A stretch of 64,000 nt of DNA from Adiantum capillus-veneris (Eukaryota; Streptophyta; Polypodiopsida; Polypodiales; Pteridaceae). Below are positions 47,272-57,605 of the stretch, in pieces. Every line of letters starts with the position of its first letter. Within the stretch, counting starts at the first letter, position 1. The stretch is taken from positions 124,020,891 through 124,084,890 of the forward strand of contig CM043947.1 of the NCBI GenBank assembly GCA_014529385.2, read 5' to 3'. The translations under genes and the position numbers were made by a program. The notes beneath the pieces are model-generated. The model saw nothing but the letters and a program-made list of their open reading frames with translations. It did no database searches and had not been told where the DNA came from.

Positions 47272-47675
47272 TCAAGGTTTCTCTTTTCTTGCTCAAGAAG
47301 GGAGGTCCTCAAGCTAGCTACAAATGGTTGGTATTATTAATTGCCTGTGAGTAAGTAGAATAGGGATTTTTCAGCCTTGCAGTGCGCCTGCCTTTGTGTA
47401 GTTAACGGGGCATCACCGTCGAGAGCTATGGTCTTAATAGTGGAGTCCTACGGGGCTTGCCTACGGCTTAACCACTATTGAGCTATTAGAAGCTTGACAG
47501 GAGCCGGTGCTGTTTTGGTGTCGAAAGACCCTCTCTTCTATTCCTTGCAATTAATGGTATTCGAGCCGCGGGTATAGTAGCTTGAGTGCTTTTTCTAAAG
47601 GGGTAAAGAGGAGTAGCAACTAGGGCTTGAAGTGCCAAAGTACACCTAAAAAGTTTACACCTAAAAGTTGTTAGA
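47272..47675 (+). other. Chromovirus leader
   Basis: Untranslated leader of about 400 bases between the primer site and the gag ATG; no gene. Confidence 0.7.
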
Positions 47676-50564
47676 ATGGCTGACAATATTAAAGAGAGTG
47701 AAATTAATGTTGATAACTTTGATTTTGCTCATGAGCAAGCTACTAATGATGCTTCAATGCTTGTTAATTATCTTGTTTCTAGGCTTCAACAAGCCATGGG
47801 CAATCCATCTCTCCAAAGTGAAGTGCAACGGCAGTTCCGTGCTCACGGGATTCTCCAAGCTCATCACCATGACGAGAGAACACCTAGGAAGCCTCCTTGT
47901 GAGACTACCAAAAGAGGTCTCTCTCCGATTCGGGAAGAAGAAGAGAATCCATATGAAGGGCTCAAGAACTTACTTCTTGATGATGCATCTCCTTCCCAAA
48001 GGAGAACTCAAGAGCCTCCACCGAAGGAACGAGAAATAAGCGAGTCTCCCGCCACCTCGGCGGAGATGGCTCCACGAAGACGGCGGGCTAAACGCTCTCC
48101 ATCACCACCAAAGCGGAGAAGACCATCACACTCTTCTCCACGCCATAATTCAAAGAGGGATGATAAAAAGCAAGAGAAGAAAAAGGCGAGAAAGAGGACA
48201 CCCTCTTCTCCATCTTCTTTATCCTCTTCCTCTTATGAAAGCTATGGTGAAGACGACAAAGATCAAGACAAGAAAAAGGCGAGAAAGAGGTCACCCTCTT
48301 CTCCACCTTCTTCAAATTCTTCATCTTCTGAAGAAAGTGATGGTGCAACTTTTGAACCATCAAAAAGAAGAGGCCATAGGAAATCCTATGCCGCATGGAA
48401 GAGGTCGTCCAAGCTGAAGAAATTCAAAGAGGGAGGGAAGAGCATCTCTTTCCTTACCTATGATGGCACCTTCGGTGCTACAGACAAAGTTTTGGCCTTT
48501 ATCCAGCAATTCGATGCGGCGTTTGGAGATGAGGGCTTCACGGAGTCCTCTAAGCTACGCCATGTAGCTATGCACTTTCAAAAGTCCGCCAGACAATGGT
48601 GGTCTAGCCTACGAGCCAACGGTGAAGCTCCACGAACATGGAAGGCTTTAAGAGCTTCCATTATGAAGCAGTTTTTGGCCACCGATGCCAAAGACAAAGT
48701 ACTCACCGAATGGCGAAGCTTAAAGCTCTCTCCCAATGAATCCATCCACAAATATGTAGACAAGTTTTGGGACCTACAACTCAAAGCCACTGTCTTCAAA
48801 AAGTTGGATTTTGGAGAGCAAAAGCAACAATTTTGTGCGGGCTTAACCGAAGAAATGGCGGAGTATGTCAACTCCCAAAGGCCACGTACCATATCGGCGG
48901 TAATACACCATACTATGGTGGCCTCGCGAATCAATTTCCAAACGGGGGGTAAAAGAAATAATAAGCCCCCGGAAAACAAAGGTTACAATGAGCCTAAGGG
49001 GAAGGACAATGTCCAAAAGTCTCCTAAGGGCAATTCCAACAAAGCTAAAGAGAAGGGAGTTTACAAAGGAAAGAATAAACTCTCTCCTGAAGAGCTTGAG
49101 CGTTATCGTAAAGATAACCGGTGTTTCAAGTGCGGCGAACAAGGGCATGCGTACCGCGCTTGTCCCCAAAAGAACAACCGCCAAGATCCTCCTAGAGCTT
49201 CTTTGGTTGAAATCCAAGAGGAGGAGATTCACCAAACTCACCACAAAGGATCTCCTCTATGCCATGCTTGGGGAAAGGTAAGAGAACATGATGCTTTTAT
49301 TCTCTTTGACCCTGGTTCTACTCACAATTTCATATCTATGGAGTTAGCCACCAAGCTAGGCATACAATCCTACGAGATGGGAGATATCCTACCCGCAGAC
49401 AGTGCCTTCAAGGGGCAAGAAGCTTCAGTCACTCCCTTAATCGGGAAATTGAGGCTTCATGTCCAAGGCTATGTGGACAAAGAGGATTTCTTTATCTCTC
49501 CTCTCAAGCATGAGGATGTAATCCTAGGGGCACCATGGTTTGACCGTCTGGCTGCCCATGTTAAATTTCCTGAAAGGAGAATCTCCTTTAAGTTCAGGGA
49601 AAAGGACATGTATATAGATACTAGGGAGATGGGTAACACCATCCCCATTGTACATACACCAGCTTTCAACAAGTCAATAAAGAGCTCTATTTCCGTGTAC
49701 ATGATTTTTGTTAAAGATTCTCAAAATGAACCTAATGCTTTAGCAAAAGAAAATAAAAGCAACCAAAAGGAATTAGAGTTATCCAATTTTCTCAAGGGGT
49801 TTCAAGATGTCTTTATTGACGACATCCCTTGTGAGCTACCTCCTAAACGAGGTAATGACGACCATGCAATTGAACTTCTTCCAGGAAGTTCACCGCCTAA
49901 CAAACCTCCTTATAGAGTTTCTCAAGCTCAACAAGAGGAGATTATGCGGCAAGTGCATGAGTTAATTGAGAAGGGCATGGTTAGGCCTAGCTCATCTCCA
50001 TTTTGCTCACCTGTGCTATTAGTGCAAAAGAAAGACGGCACATATCGTATGTGTGTCGACTATAGAGCACTAAATAGGATCACTATCAAGAATAGGTTTC
50101 CCGTTCCACGGGTAGAAGACCTATTTGATAAGCTACAAGGATCGACCTACTTCAGTAGGATTGACCTAAAAAGTGGCTATCATCAAATAAGGATAGTTGA
50201 TCAAGACATTGTAAAGACCGCATTTCGTACTACATTTGGTCTTTACGAATACATTGTCATGCCTTTTGGCTTGACTAATGCACCAGCCACATTTAACCGC
50301 TTGATGGAGAAGCTGTTCAGGCCTCATCGAACCTTCACTGGAGTGTTCTTTGATGATATTATCATCTACTCTAATTCATTAGAGGAACATAAGCAACACC
50401 TCCAGGTAATATTTCAAGTTTTAAGAGAGAATATACTTTATGTTAATCGAAAGAAAAGTGAATTTTTCTTGCAAGAGATTCAATATTTAGGTCACATTAT
50501 CTCTCAAGATGGAATCCAAATGGATCCATCCAAATTAGAGGTAATAAAAGGATGGCCTAATTAA
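47676..50564 (+). CDS. Chromovirus Gag-protease-reverse transcriptase
   Basis: 962 residues from ATG (MADNIKESE). Residues ~110-250 are a disordered, Arg-Ser-rich stretch that looks like an SR domain. ~265-430 are the capsid-type gag domain (FLTYDGTFG, ARQWWSSLR, then FCAGLTEEM). The CCHC knuckle CFKCGEQGHAYRAC lies at ~485-498. The protease at ~545 has FDPGSTHNF, with Pro where most relatives have Ser or Thr. Reverse transcriptase occupies ~760-955, with MCVDYRALN, DLKSGYHQIR, the catalytic FFDDIIIYS and YLGHIISQDGI. The frame ends at a stop 50562-50564 caused by one extra base in the AA at about 50559-50560; the next frame continues without a gap in homology. Confidence 0.95.
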   Translation: MADNIKESEINVDNFDFAHEQATNDASMLVNYLVSRLQQAMGNPSLQSEVQRQFRAHGILQAHHHDERTPRKPPCETTKRGLSPIREEEENPYEGLKNLLLDDASPSQRRTQEPPPKEREISESPATSAEMAPRRRRAKRSPSPPKRRRPSHSSPRHNSKRDDKKQEKKKARKRTPSSPSSLSSSSYESYGEDDKDQDKKKARKRSPSSPPSSNSSSSEESDGATFEPSKRRGHRKSYAAWKRSSKLKKFKEGGKSISFLTYDGTFGATDKVLAFIQQFDAAFGDEGFTESSKLRHVAMHFQKSARQWWSSLRANGEAPRTWKALRASIMKQFLATDAKDKVLTEWRSLKLSPNESIHKYVDKFWDLQLKATVFKKLDFGEQKQQFCAGLTEEMAEYVNSQRPRTISAVIHHTMVASRINFQTGGKRNNKPPENKGYNEPKGKDNVQKSPKGNSNKAKEKGVYKGKNKLSPEELERYRKDNRCFKCGEQGHAYRACPQKNNRQDPPRASLVEIQEEEIHQTHHKGSPLCHAWGKVREHDAFILFDPGSTHNFISMELATKLGIQSYEMGDILPADSAFKGQEASVTPLIGKLRLHVQGYVDKEDFFISPLKHEDVILGAPWFDRLAAHVKFPERRISFKFREKDMYIDTREMGNTIPIVHTPAFNKSIKSSISVYMIFVKDSQNEPNALAKENKSNQKELELSNFLKGFQDVFIDDIPCELPPKRGNDDHAIELLPGSSPPNKPPYRVSQAQQEEIMRQVHELIEKGMVRPSSSPFCSPVLLVQKKDGTYRMCVDYRALNRITIKNRFPVPRVEDLFDKLQGSTYFSRIDLKSGYHQIRIVDQDIVKTAFRTTFGLYEYIVMPFGLTNAPATFNRLMEKLFRPHRTFTGVFFDDIIIYSNSLEEHKQHLQVIFQVLRENILYVNRKKSEFFLQEIQYLGHIISQDGIQMDPSKLEVIKGWPN

Positions 50565-52629
50565 ACCAAGGAATCTTCATGAACTAAGAAGCTTTATAGG
50601 TATGTGTGCATACTATAGACGCTTCATAGAAAAGTTCTCACAAATTGCGGGACCATTACATGACCTAACAAAGAAAAATGTTAGGTATACGTGGTCTGCT
50701 AAGGAGAACAATGCTTTCGAAAAGCTTAAAGAAAAGCTTATCTCTCAACCTGTGCTTACACTACCGGATCTCTCAAAACCATTTGAGGTCCAATGTGATG
50801 CTTGTGGTGATTGCCTTGGGGCTGTTTTGCTCCAAGAAGGGCACGCCATAGGCTATGAGAGTCGAAGGCTCGACCCTGTTGAGCAAGCTCTAGGCATATA
50901 CGAAAAAGAACTCCTTGCAGTTCTACATGCCTTAGACTCATGGAAGCACTATTTATTGGGGACTCCTTTCATTCTGCGAACGGATCACCAAAGTCTTAAG
51001 TACTTCATGACGCAAACCAAGCTCTCCGACAAACAAATGAGGTGGGCAAATTTCCTTTCGCAATTTCATTTTCATATTGCTCACATTGCTGGCAAGCATA
51101 ATCAAGTAGCCGATGCACTCTCAAGACGCCCGAGAGTGAATGCGGTTTCCATAGCAACTCACAATGATCTATCTTCAATGATAGATGAGTATGCTATTGA
51201 TCCCGATTTTAGAGATGTGATTTCAGCCCTTGCATTAGGGAAGAAAGAAGAACCATTTATTTTACAAGATGGTTATCTTCTCTATGGCAATAGACTATGC
51301 GTTACTAACTCACTATGTGAGAAAGTAATGTATGAATCTCATGCTCCCCCATATGCAGGGCATAGAGGGATTCAGTCTACCCTAAAGGGAATTGAAACAT
51401 ATTTCTATTGGCCTACCATGAAAGTGAACATACACGAGTATGTTTCCAAATGTGTGGTATGTCAAAAGACAAAATTTGATAGAGGGAAGCAACTTGGATT
51501 GCTTCAACCCTTGCCAATCCCTAATTCACCATGGGAGAGCATATCCATGGATTTTATCTTTGGATTGCCTAAGTCTATCCATGGGAATACAGGAATATGG
51601 ACGATAGTAGACAGGTTCAGTAAACAAGCTCATTTTATACCTGTCAAAAAGACTATCAAAGCCCATCAAATGGAAACCCTCTTCATTTCACAAATTTTCA
51701 AGTACCATGGCTTGCCAATGTCCATAGTGTCGGATAGAGATCCTAGAATGACCAGTAATTTCTGGAAGGGTCTCTTTGAGAATTTAGGAACAAGGCTAAA
51801 CTTCTCTTCGGCCTATCATCCACAAACTGATGGCCAAAGTGAAATAGCTAACCTAACTATTCTCGATCTACTAAAAGCCTATGTAATGGAAGTAGATCAA
51901 AGATCCCAATGGGAGAAGTACTTACCCTTAGTAGAGTATGCTTACAATAACACTGTACATACTTCTACAGGAAAAGCACCTTTCGAGGTAATTGAGGGAA
52001 GATCAAAAAGTCCCTTGCTACTTAAGGTACATGGGAAGATCTTCGCTGCAGATGAGTATAGCCGAGACCTACAAGAATCTTTCCAAAAGATTAAGGATGC
52101 TATCTCTATCTCACAGCAAAGGCAAAAGGTTGCTGCTGACAAGCACAGAAGAGCCCAAGCCTTTAAAGAAAACGATTGGGTCTTGTTAAAGTTTCCCAAG
52201 GCTCAATTAAGGCACACTACGGGCAAGAATCCTACGGGCCACCAAAAGTACTATGCTAAACTAGCAAAAAGGTACTATGGTCCCTTCCAGATTCTTAGGC
52301 CAATCAATGAGATGGCCTATCAACTTAAGTTGCCCAATCATTGGCTCATACACAATGCTTTTCATGTGAGCCTCTTGAAGCCTTACAAAGGAGAGCCACC
52401 TCAAGAACCAACTATTGAAGACCCACCGGAGATCGAGGACCACGAGGAGGTGCTGCAGCCCGAGTCCATTCTCCGACATGAAGACAAGGTATTAAGAGGC
52501 GGTAAGACTATCAGACGATATCTTATTACGTTTAAGAATTATCCTTTTGAAGATGCTAGATGGATGCAAGGCATACAATTAAAGGATAACCTAAACCTTG
52601 TCAATGCTTACAATGCTTCCCAAGAGTAA
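50563..52629 (+). CDS. Chromovirus RNase H-integrase-chromodomain-like part of pol
   Basis: Continues the same polyprotein one frame over: RNLHELRSFIGMCAYYRRF (RT connection), then RNase H (QCDACGDCLGAVL, YEKELLAVLHAL, RTDHQSLKYF, NQVADALSR). The integrase has the zinc module H-H-C-C ending CVVCQK, then Asp in SMDFIFG, Asp in VSDRDPR and Glu in GQSEIAN exactly 35 residues after the second Asp. The GPF-type module is YYGPFQILRPINEMAYQL. The last ~70 residues (ESILRH..., YLITFKNYPFEDARWM) look like a derived chromodomain, which places the element among the chromoviruses. Chromodomains of these elements steer integration to marked chromatin. The frame has no stop before 52629. Confidence 0.95.
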   Translation, partial: KPRNLHELRSFIGMCAYYRRFIEKFSQIAGPLHDLTKKNVRYTWSAKENNAFEKLKEKLISQPVLTLPDLSKPFEVQCDACGDCLGAVLLQEGHAIGYESRRLDPVEQALGIYEKELLAVLHALDSWKHYLLGTPFILRTDHQSLKYFMTQTKLSDKQMRWANFLSQFHFHIAHIAGKHNQVADALSRRPRVNAVSIATHNDLSSMIDEYAIDPDFRDVISALALGKKEEPFILQDGYLLYGNRLCVTNSLCEKVMYESHAPPYAGHRGIQSTLKGIETYFYWPTMKVNIHEYVSKCVVCQKTKFDRGKQLGLLQPLPIPNSPWESISMDFIFGLPKSIHGNTGIWTIVDRFSKQAHFIPVKKTIKAHQMETLFISQIFKYHGLPMSIVSDRDPRMTSNFWKGLFENLGTRLNFSSAYHPQTDGQSEIANLTILDLLKAYVMEVDQRSQWEKYLPLVEYAYNNTVHTSTGKAPFEVIEGRSKSPLLLKVHGKIFAADEYSRDLQESFQKIKDAISISQQRQKVAADKHRRAQAFKENDWVLLKFPKAQLRHTTGKNPTGHQKYYAKLAKRYYGPFQILRPINEMAYQLKLPNHWLIHNAFHVSLLKPYKGEPPQEPTIEDPPEIEDHEEVLQPESILRHEDKVLRGGKTIRRYLITFKNYPFEDARWMQGIQLKDNLNLVNAYNASQE

Positions 52630-52942
52630 GCAAATGTACAAAATGTTAAAAATGAACAAAAATTTTTGTCTTATAAGACTCTCTTTTTCTTGATTTGTGC
52701 ACAAAAATGAAGTAGTATGCATGCTTAGATCAAGTTTGCGGGGACGACGTCTCCCAAACACCAAAGTAGAGCTTGTCACTCTACTATGGAAGACTGATAG
52801 GACTAATGTACAGACATGCTTGCGGCAGCCTCAGGCTCTCAAGCGCCAAATGGACTAGTCATCCATTATGGAATGATGTCGTAGGGTAACATAGGGATCC
52901 TCTACCCGCTAAGAAAAGGACTCATGCATATGCTTTATCTTC
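52630..52942 (+). other. Chromovirus 3' untranslated region
   Basis: About 310 bp between pol and the right LTR. Purine-rich aagaaaagga at about 52911 is the only polypurine-like tract and lies ~30 bases before the LTR, further than usual. Confidence 0.6.
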
Positions 52943-54530
52943 TCATAATAATCAATATCTAATTCTCCTAAATGATTTTCTCATATTAAACTGATCATTT
53001 AATGTGGGGAAGTGCCAAGGGAGAAAAAGCTAGAATATTGGTTAAGTTAGCAGACGGGCCACAGTAGGGATCCAAAGGAGGGAAAATAGGGATCCAAAGG
53101 GGGGGCCATCTGCAAAAGAGCCATGTAAAACAATGGGCCAAAAAGACCCTAAGGTTCAGCCCATTAAGACTTCCAAAATGCTAAGGTTCCAAAATTCAAA
53201 GGTTGTGTCCAAAGGTTAACCCTAGGAAAATTGGATGCTTAGTGTGAGCTCAAAAAGTCTTTGCATATCCCTACATGGGAGGGGGCGAGCCCCAAAGCTA
53301 GGGGATGAGAGAGAAAGCTACACACACACACACAGGCTCCCTTTACACAAAGGGAATGAGGGACACATGTCAGCTCCCTAGGCCAGATGCCCACAAGGTG
53401 TGCCCAATTCCTATTGGAAGACCCTTGAAATGGACCAATGAGAATTAAGCTAGAGTAAATCTAGTTTAATTAGTTTAAAAACATTTAATAAAAGAAACCA
53501 ATAAGAATTAAGTGTCCTAGAAGACTATTGGGCAGTCTCCCAAGGGGTCCAATGAGCATTCAGGAGCCCCATGGCTTGCCTGATTCCTATTGGCCAGGAG
53601 GCAAAGGGGTCCAATGAGAGTTTAGTTTAATTATTTAATTATCTAAAGCTCTCACAAAAGGGGAAAGGGGGACACATGTCAGAAGGCTATCACTTATGCT
53701 GCTTAATCCCTATTGGCTAGATCTGGGGAGGTCCAATGAGGCAAAAGCCAGCCTAATTTAGCAGCTAGGGCTCGCCCAAGAGAGAGAGGGGGCTGATTTT
53801 TGCTTGGCATTGACACACACACTCTCACACTTGACCATGTGTGAAGGGAAAATACTCTATCTCCTCCCAAGCTTTAATGGAGAGCTCATCACCTACTCCA
53901 AGCTTGTGAGATAGAAGCCTACATCAACACTCTCTTGGCATGTGGATGCAAATCCAACCAAGAGCCAAGCTTCAATGCATGCTCATCTTCTCTACCAAGC
54001 TAATTACTAAGCTAAGCTATGCTAATATGAGTGATTATGTGAGGAGATGTACTTCTTTCTCGTAAGATACTTCTTTTTCCTCTCAATCTACTCTCATACC
54101 CTGCTAGCTCTCACCATCTTCGAAGGTGTGTGAGGTCTTGGGTCTGAGAACGGGGATAATTCAAGTTGTGTTTGATTAAGTGTTTTTGCTTGGTGTATGA
54201 AGCTTCCATCTTCATTGCACTAGCTAGTCTTGAAGGAACACAAAGAATTGTATTGTACAATGTCTCTCTTGATGGGAGAAACCATAATACAAAGCCTTTT
54301 GGAGGGGGGACCGGCTCCATGCAAATCCGGTCCTCAACTGTTGTCAATAGTTTAATTGCTCTCTCTTTTGAAAGTATTGTCGATGCTATCTAACTAGGTG
54401 TTATGCTTTTTGTTGCTCTCTCCACCCAAGCACTCTTGTAATTCTCATTAGGAATCAACTCTAATGAAATGCCCACTATGTTCATGCTAATTTCCGCTAC
54501 ACAAAAGATTTTAGGCCATTAAATGTTACA
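52943..54530 (+). mobile_element. Chromovirus right LTR
   Basis: 1588 bp, aligning to 45671-47258 with about six substitutions and no length change. Confidence 0.93.
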
Positions 54531-54535
54531 TCCAT
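54531..54535. other. Target-site duplication TCCAT (right) of the chromovirus
   Basis: Matches 45664-45668; its last two bases are the AT of the ATG at 54534. Confidence 0.85.
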
Positions 54536-57466
54536 GGTGCTCACGGACATCACAAATGGTTTGCTTCCACCACCACGTACTCCGCACACCAAAACCATAC
54601 ATATTCGCTTACCCACGGCATTTGCACCGAAGACCACTAGTGAAGGTGATCAAAGGTCATCACAGGAACGTCGCACCTCTTGTGAGACCAATGTTGACAT
54701 TTGGGTGGATGGCCATTTGTACCCTTACGATCCTATAAGCCGCTTCCATCCACCGTTTAATAGCCTTTCCACATTTCTTCAATTTCTTGGGAGGGGAGAA
54801 GCAGGCTTGTTAGGCTATTGCAAGCGGCTGTGTATGGGTGCAGGTGCTTCTTTGCATATGTGGATGCACGAATGTCAAGCTCTTCACCTCAAGACAACAG
54901 CATTACAAGAGAGTGTTGCCTCTTCGGAGAGGGTAGTTAAAAGTCTTGAACAACAAATGCAAGAAAAATAGTCCCACATCCAGAAGCTTACCAGCACCAT
55001 CACATACTTGAAAGAAACACCCCTTGGTGCAAGGAAACGCAAACGCCCGTATTCATCCATTGAAACTCTTGCACATTCCGGAGGAGCACGCAAACCACGA
55101 GTTACAGCCACAAGGTGATTTGGTCTTTACTTGCACTGCATTCTTACTTCACACTATTTTCTAATATTTATGTTTATTTGTTGCTAGAAACTTCATCCAG
55201 GAGGCATGCGGTGGAACAAGCCAAGATAATCGAGTCAACCTTCTCACTAGTTGTCTCAATACCGAGGACGTTATTTCTATCTTACAACCACCTGGAGGTA
55301 AGCACATTAAGGATGCAGTCACCAAGGACCTTATGCGTAAATTAAGAAATGTGGTTAATGATGATGACGTTCAACAAGCTTGTGATGAGGCTGGAATCAG
55401 CACCAAAGCCTATCAGGCTATTTTTCAACTCCTAAAGGATGCCCTCAAAGAACATGGCATTGTGGAAAACCTATTTCCCGTTCCTCACAAGGTCAAGCTC
55501 GCAAAGAAGGCCACAAACGAAGATGTGTTCTCCCGCATTGGGACATACCTACACATTGAGGACACAATGCCATTATGCTTCGTGCGCAACAAAGACAAGG
55601 GGAAAAGGTAAGAAACAATCCATAAGACCTTCAAATAAGGGCTTTCCTTACACAATGTGGAACAATATTTTCGTGGATCTTAGAAGGCTTCAAGAATCCA
55701 TGCTTAGATTTTATGAGTTACCTGAAGAAGGTGACACACTTTACTTTTTTCTTTGGTATTATTCTTTTCATAGAAGATGAAGTTTAAGGTCTTAGCACTA
55801 TTTATTTTGTAGTGATTGGCACAAAAGTCGCTTTTGTGCTGAAACTCGATGAGTGTCAAATAGTGAAAGGCCGAAGGTTAGAGAGACTAAGTGTCACTCT
55901 AATGAACGAGGCCCTTCTGCAAACCAAGCGAAGGGATTCAGTCGAGCCATATCCCACCCTATCTTTTAGCGTGCAATCAAAGAAAGACATTTGGTGGTTG
56001 GGTGCTATTGAGGTGCCCAAAGAGACCAATGGAGTACTTTCGTGGATTTTTGAGAGAACTCCATGGATCACAGAAGTAATACACTCCCAAACTGCAGGTC
56101 AGAAGTTGGAGATTGAGGGCTTTGGTAGTTATGATGTGGAGTGGCACTTAGGTGGGGATTTGAAGACCATAAAGTGTTTGCTTGGCTGCAAACAAGGGGC
56201 TTCTTCTCTCATGCCTTGTCCATTTTGCACTCGAGGGTACAAACCTAATGGAAAAAAATCACATAAGAGCACTGCAAAGGCCAGTTACATGCTTCCATGG
56301 CAAGGGCATGGAGAACAAGGGTTAGATTGTCATGATGTCAGAGATGAAGGTAGAGAATGGGAAGCATCTATTCTCAGATGTCCCATGCTCAATGCCCCAG
56401 ACCGTGATCAAAAGGACCACACTTGGAATCCAATCTTTTGATTTCCTCTATCGAATGTACATTTTTGTACATTACACGCATTCATGCGTATTTTTGATAG
56501 GATATTGAAGCTCCACATTGACTATGCTTTCACAATGAAACCGTTGGAAAAGTCCCAGGAAGCGATCAAAAGAGTGGAGGTACTCTTGAATTCCATTGGC
56601 TGTCATGGTGGAAATGTGTCTATAGTTGCTGCAAAGAACACAGGGGAGGCCCATGAAATTGCTCAACAAGTGTCAATGAGTGGACAAAAAGCTAGACACT
56701 TTTTGAAGAAAGTTTCCCAAGGAAAGCCAAGTCGATATGATGCTCAAAGCAGCTCCAACCAGCAGGCAGGTAACCTTTGGGAGCTTTGGAAGGAGTTATG
56801 CAAAGCTACTACTGACAATGATTCAAATGGCGAGCTTGCAAACAAGCGCAAGCAAGTTTGGGCCCATTTTGATAAAATGGTCAAGCTTATGAGCCTTAAC
56901 AGCACAACAGAAGAACAATGGCAATCATTTCAAGAAGCTTTGGCGGATTTTACCAAGGTCTTCACCCTTTCTTGCGGTGAAAATAACATCACACATTACA
57001 TGGTAAGTCATTCATGGTGTATTCATTACAAGGGATTGTTTTTATTTACTAATGTGGATCGTTTGCTCAACATATCTTGTTTGCGCATGGTGCATTTTTC
57101 ATGCACAAGTATGGATCGCTTGAAATTTTTAGCACTCAAGGCATGGAGAAGTCCCATTATCGAGCAAGGGGAGTGTAATTCAAAAATACTCGACATGGTG
57201 GTGGAATGGTGCAATCCAATTATTTGGAGGAGATGTTTAACTGGTTTTTTCGCACAACATTTGCTCATAAGCTCACAATGGAGCATGCGCGACAATCCAA
57301 GATTGCTATTGAAGTGCGCAAATGGAGTCATCAAGAGCATAGCAACAAGTGGCAAATGTCGCAAGGTCCCACCAAGCATGCTGCATGGCGGCGATGCAGA
57401 GTGCGACAAGGATCAAAGTGGATACTGCGCGAGTCACTAAACATGAACGCAGGGTCCAACTCTTAG
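54534..57466 (+). pseudogene. Transposase-like gene, four exons, broken
   Basis: Exons 54534-55114, 55188-55740, 55813-57002 and 57110-57466 join in phase across introns of 73, 72 and 107 bp with GT-AG ends, giving about 890 residues. Exon 1 has a coiled-coil region (RVVKSLEQQMQEK). Exon 3 has KLDECQIVKGRRLERLSVTL, then GGDLKTIKCLLGC and PCPFC (a CxxC pair), then FPLSNVHFCTLHA. Exon 4 has STQGMEKSHYRARG. Acidic residues in KLD, GGDLK and GMEKSH could form a DDE triad with a zinc insertion, as in several unclassified eukaryotic transposases; this is inference. Breaks: stops at 54969, 56439 and 57176, and a one-base frameshift near 55603. The chromovirus also cut it from its leader at the ATG. 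Confidence 0.6.
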
Positions 57467-57605
57467 CGACATGTTTATTTAAAAAATAATACTTCTTTTA
57501 AAAAAATTAGTGTGAACAGGGCCCTTTTTAAATGGGCCCTTATAAATATTGCATGCTCTCATAAATCACTCATTTCTTAACAACAGGTGAGCTCTTACCA
57601 ACGAA
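57467..57605 (+). promoter_or_regulatory. Promoter and leader of the histone H3-like gene
   Basis: A clear TATA box (TATAAATATT) lies at 57541-57550, 56 bases before the ATG. This spacing allows a ~30-base leader. GGGCCC-type palindromic phrases (agggccc...gggccct) flank an A/T run at 57519-57540. The gene thus appears to have its own promoter and need not depend on the broken upstream gene. Confidence 0.6.

Larger units (their letters stand above)
45669..54530 (+). mobile_element. Young Ty3/gypsy chromovirus, nearly complete
   Basis: An 8.86-kb unit: LTR, initiator-Met primer site, gag-protease-RT frame, RNase H-integrase-chromodomain-like frame, LTR, all on the plus strand, with TCCAT duplications. 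The alignable LTR parts are both 1588 bp and differ at about six positions by eye, so the insertion is recent. A single frameshift near 50559 separates the two frames. It is inserted on the start codon of the gene at 54534. Confidence 0.95.

Noticed and set aside
50559-50565. Programmed frameshift in the chromovirus pol
   Set aside because: It lies at the RT/RNase H boundary, not between gag and pol, and there is no slippery heptamer that I can see.
55608-55626. A 19-base GT-AG intron that would keep the frame of the transposase-like gene
   Set aside because: Too short for a plant spliceosomal intron; a one-base indel in the GGGGAAAA run explains the frame change more simply.
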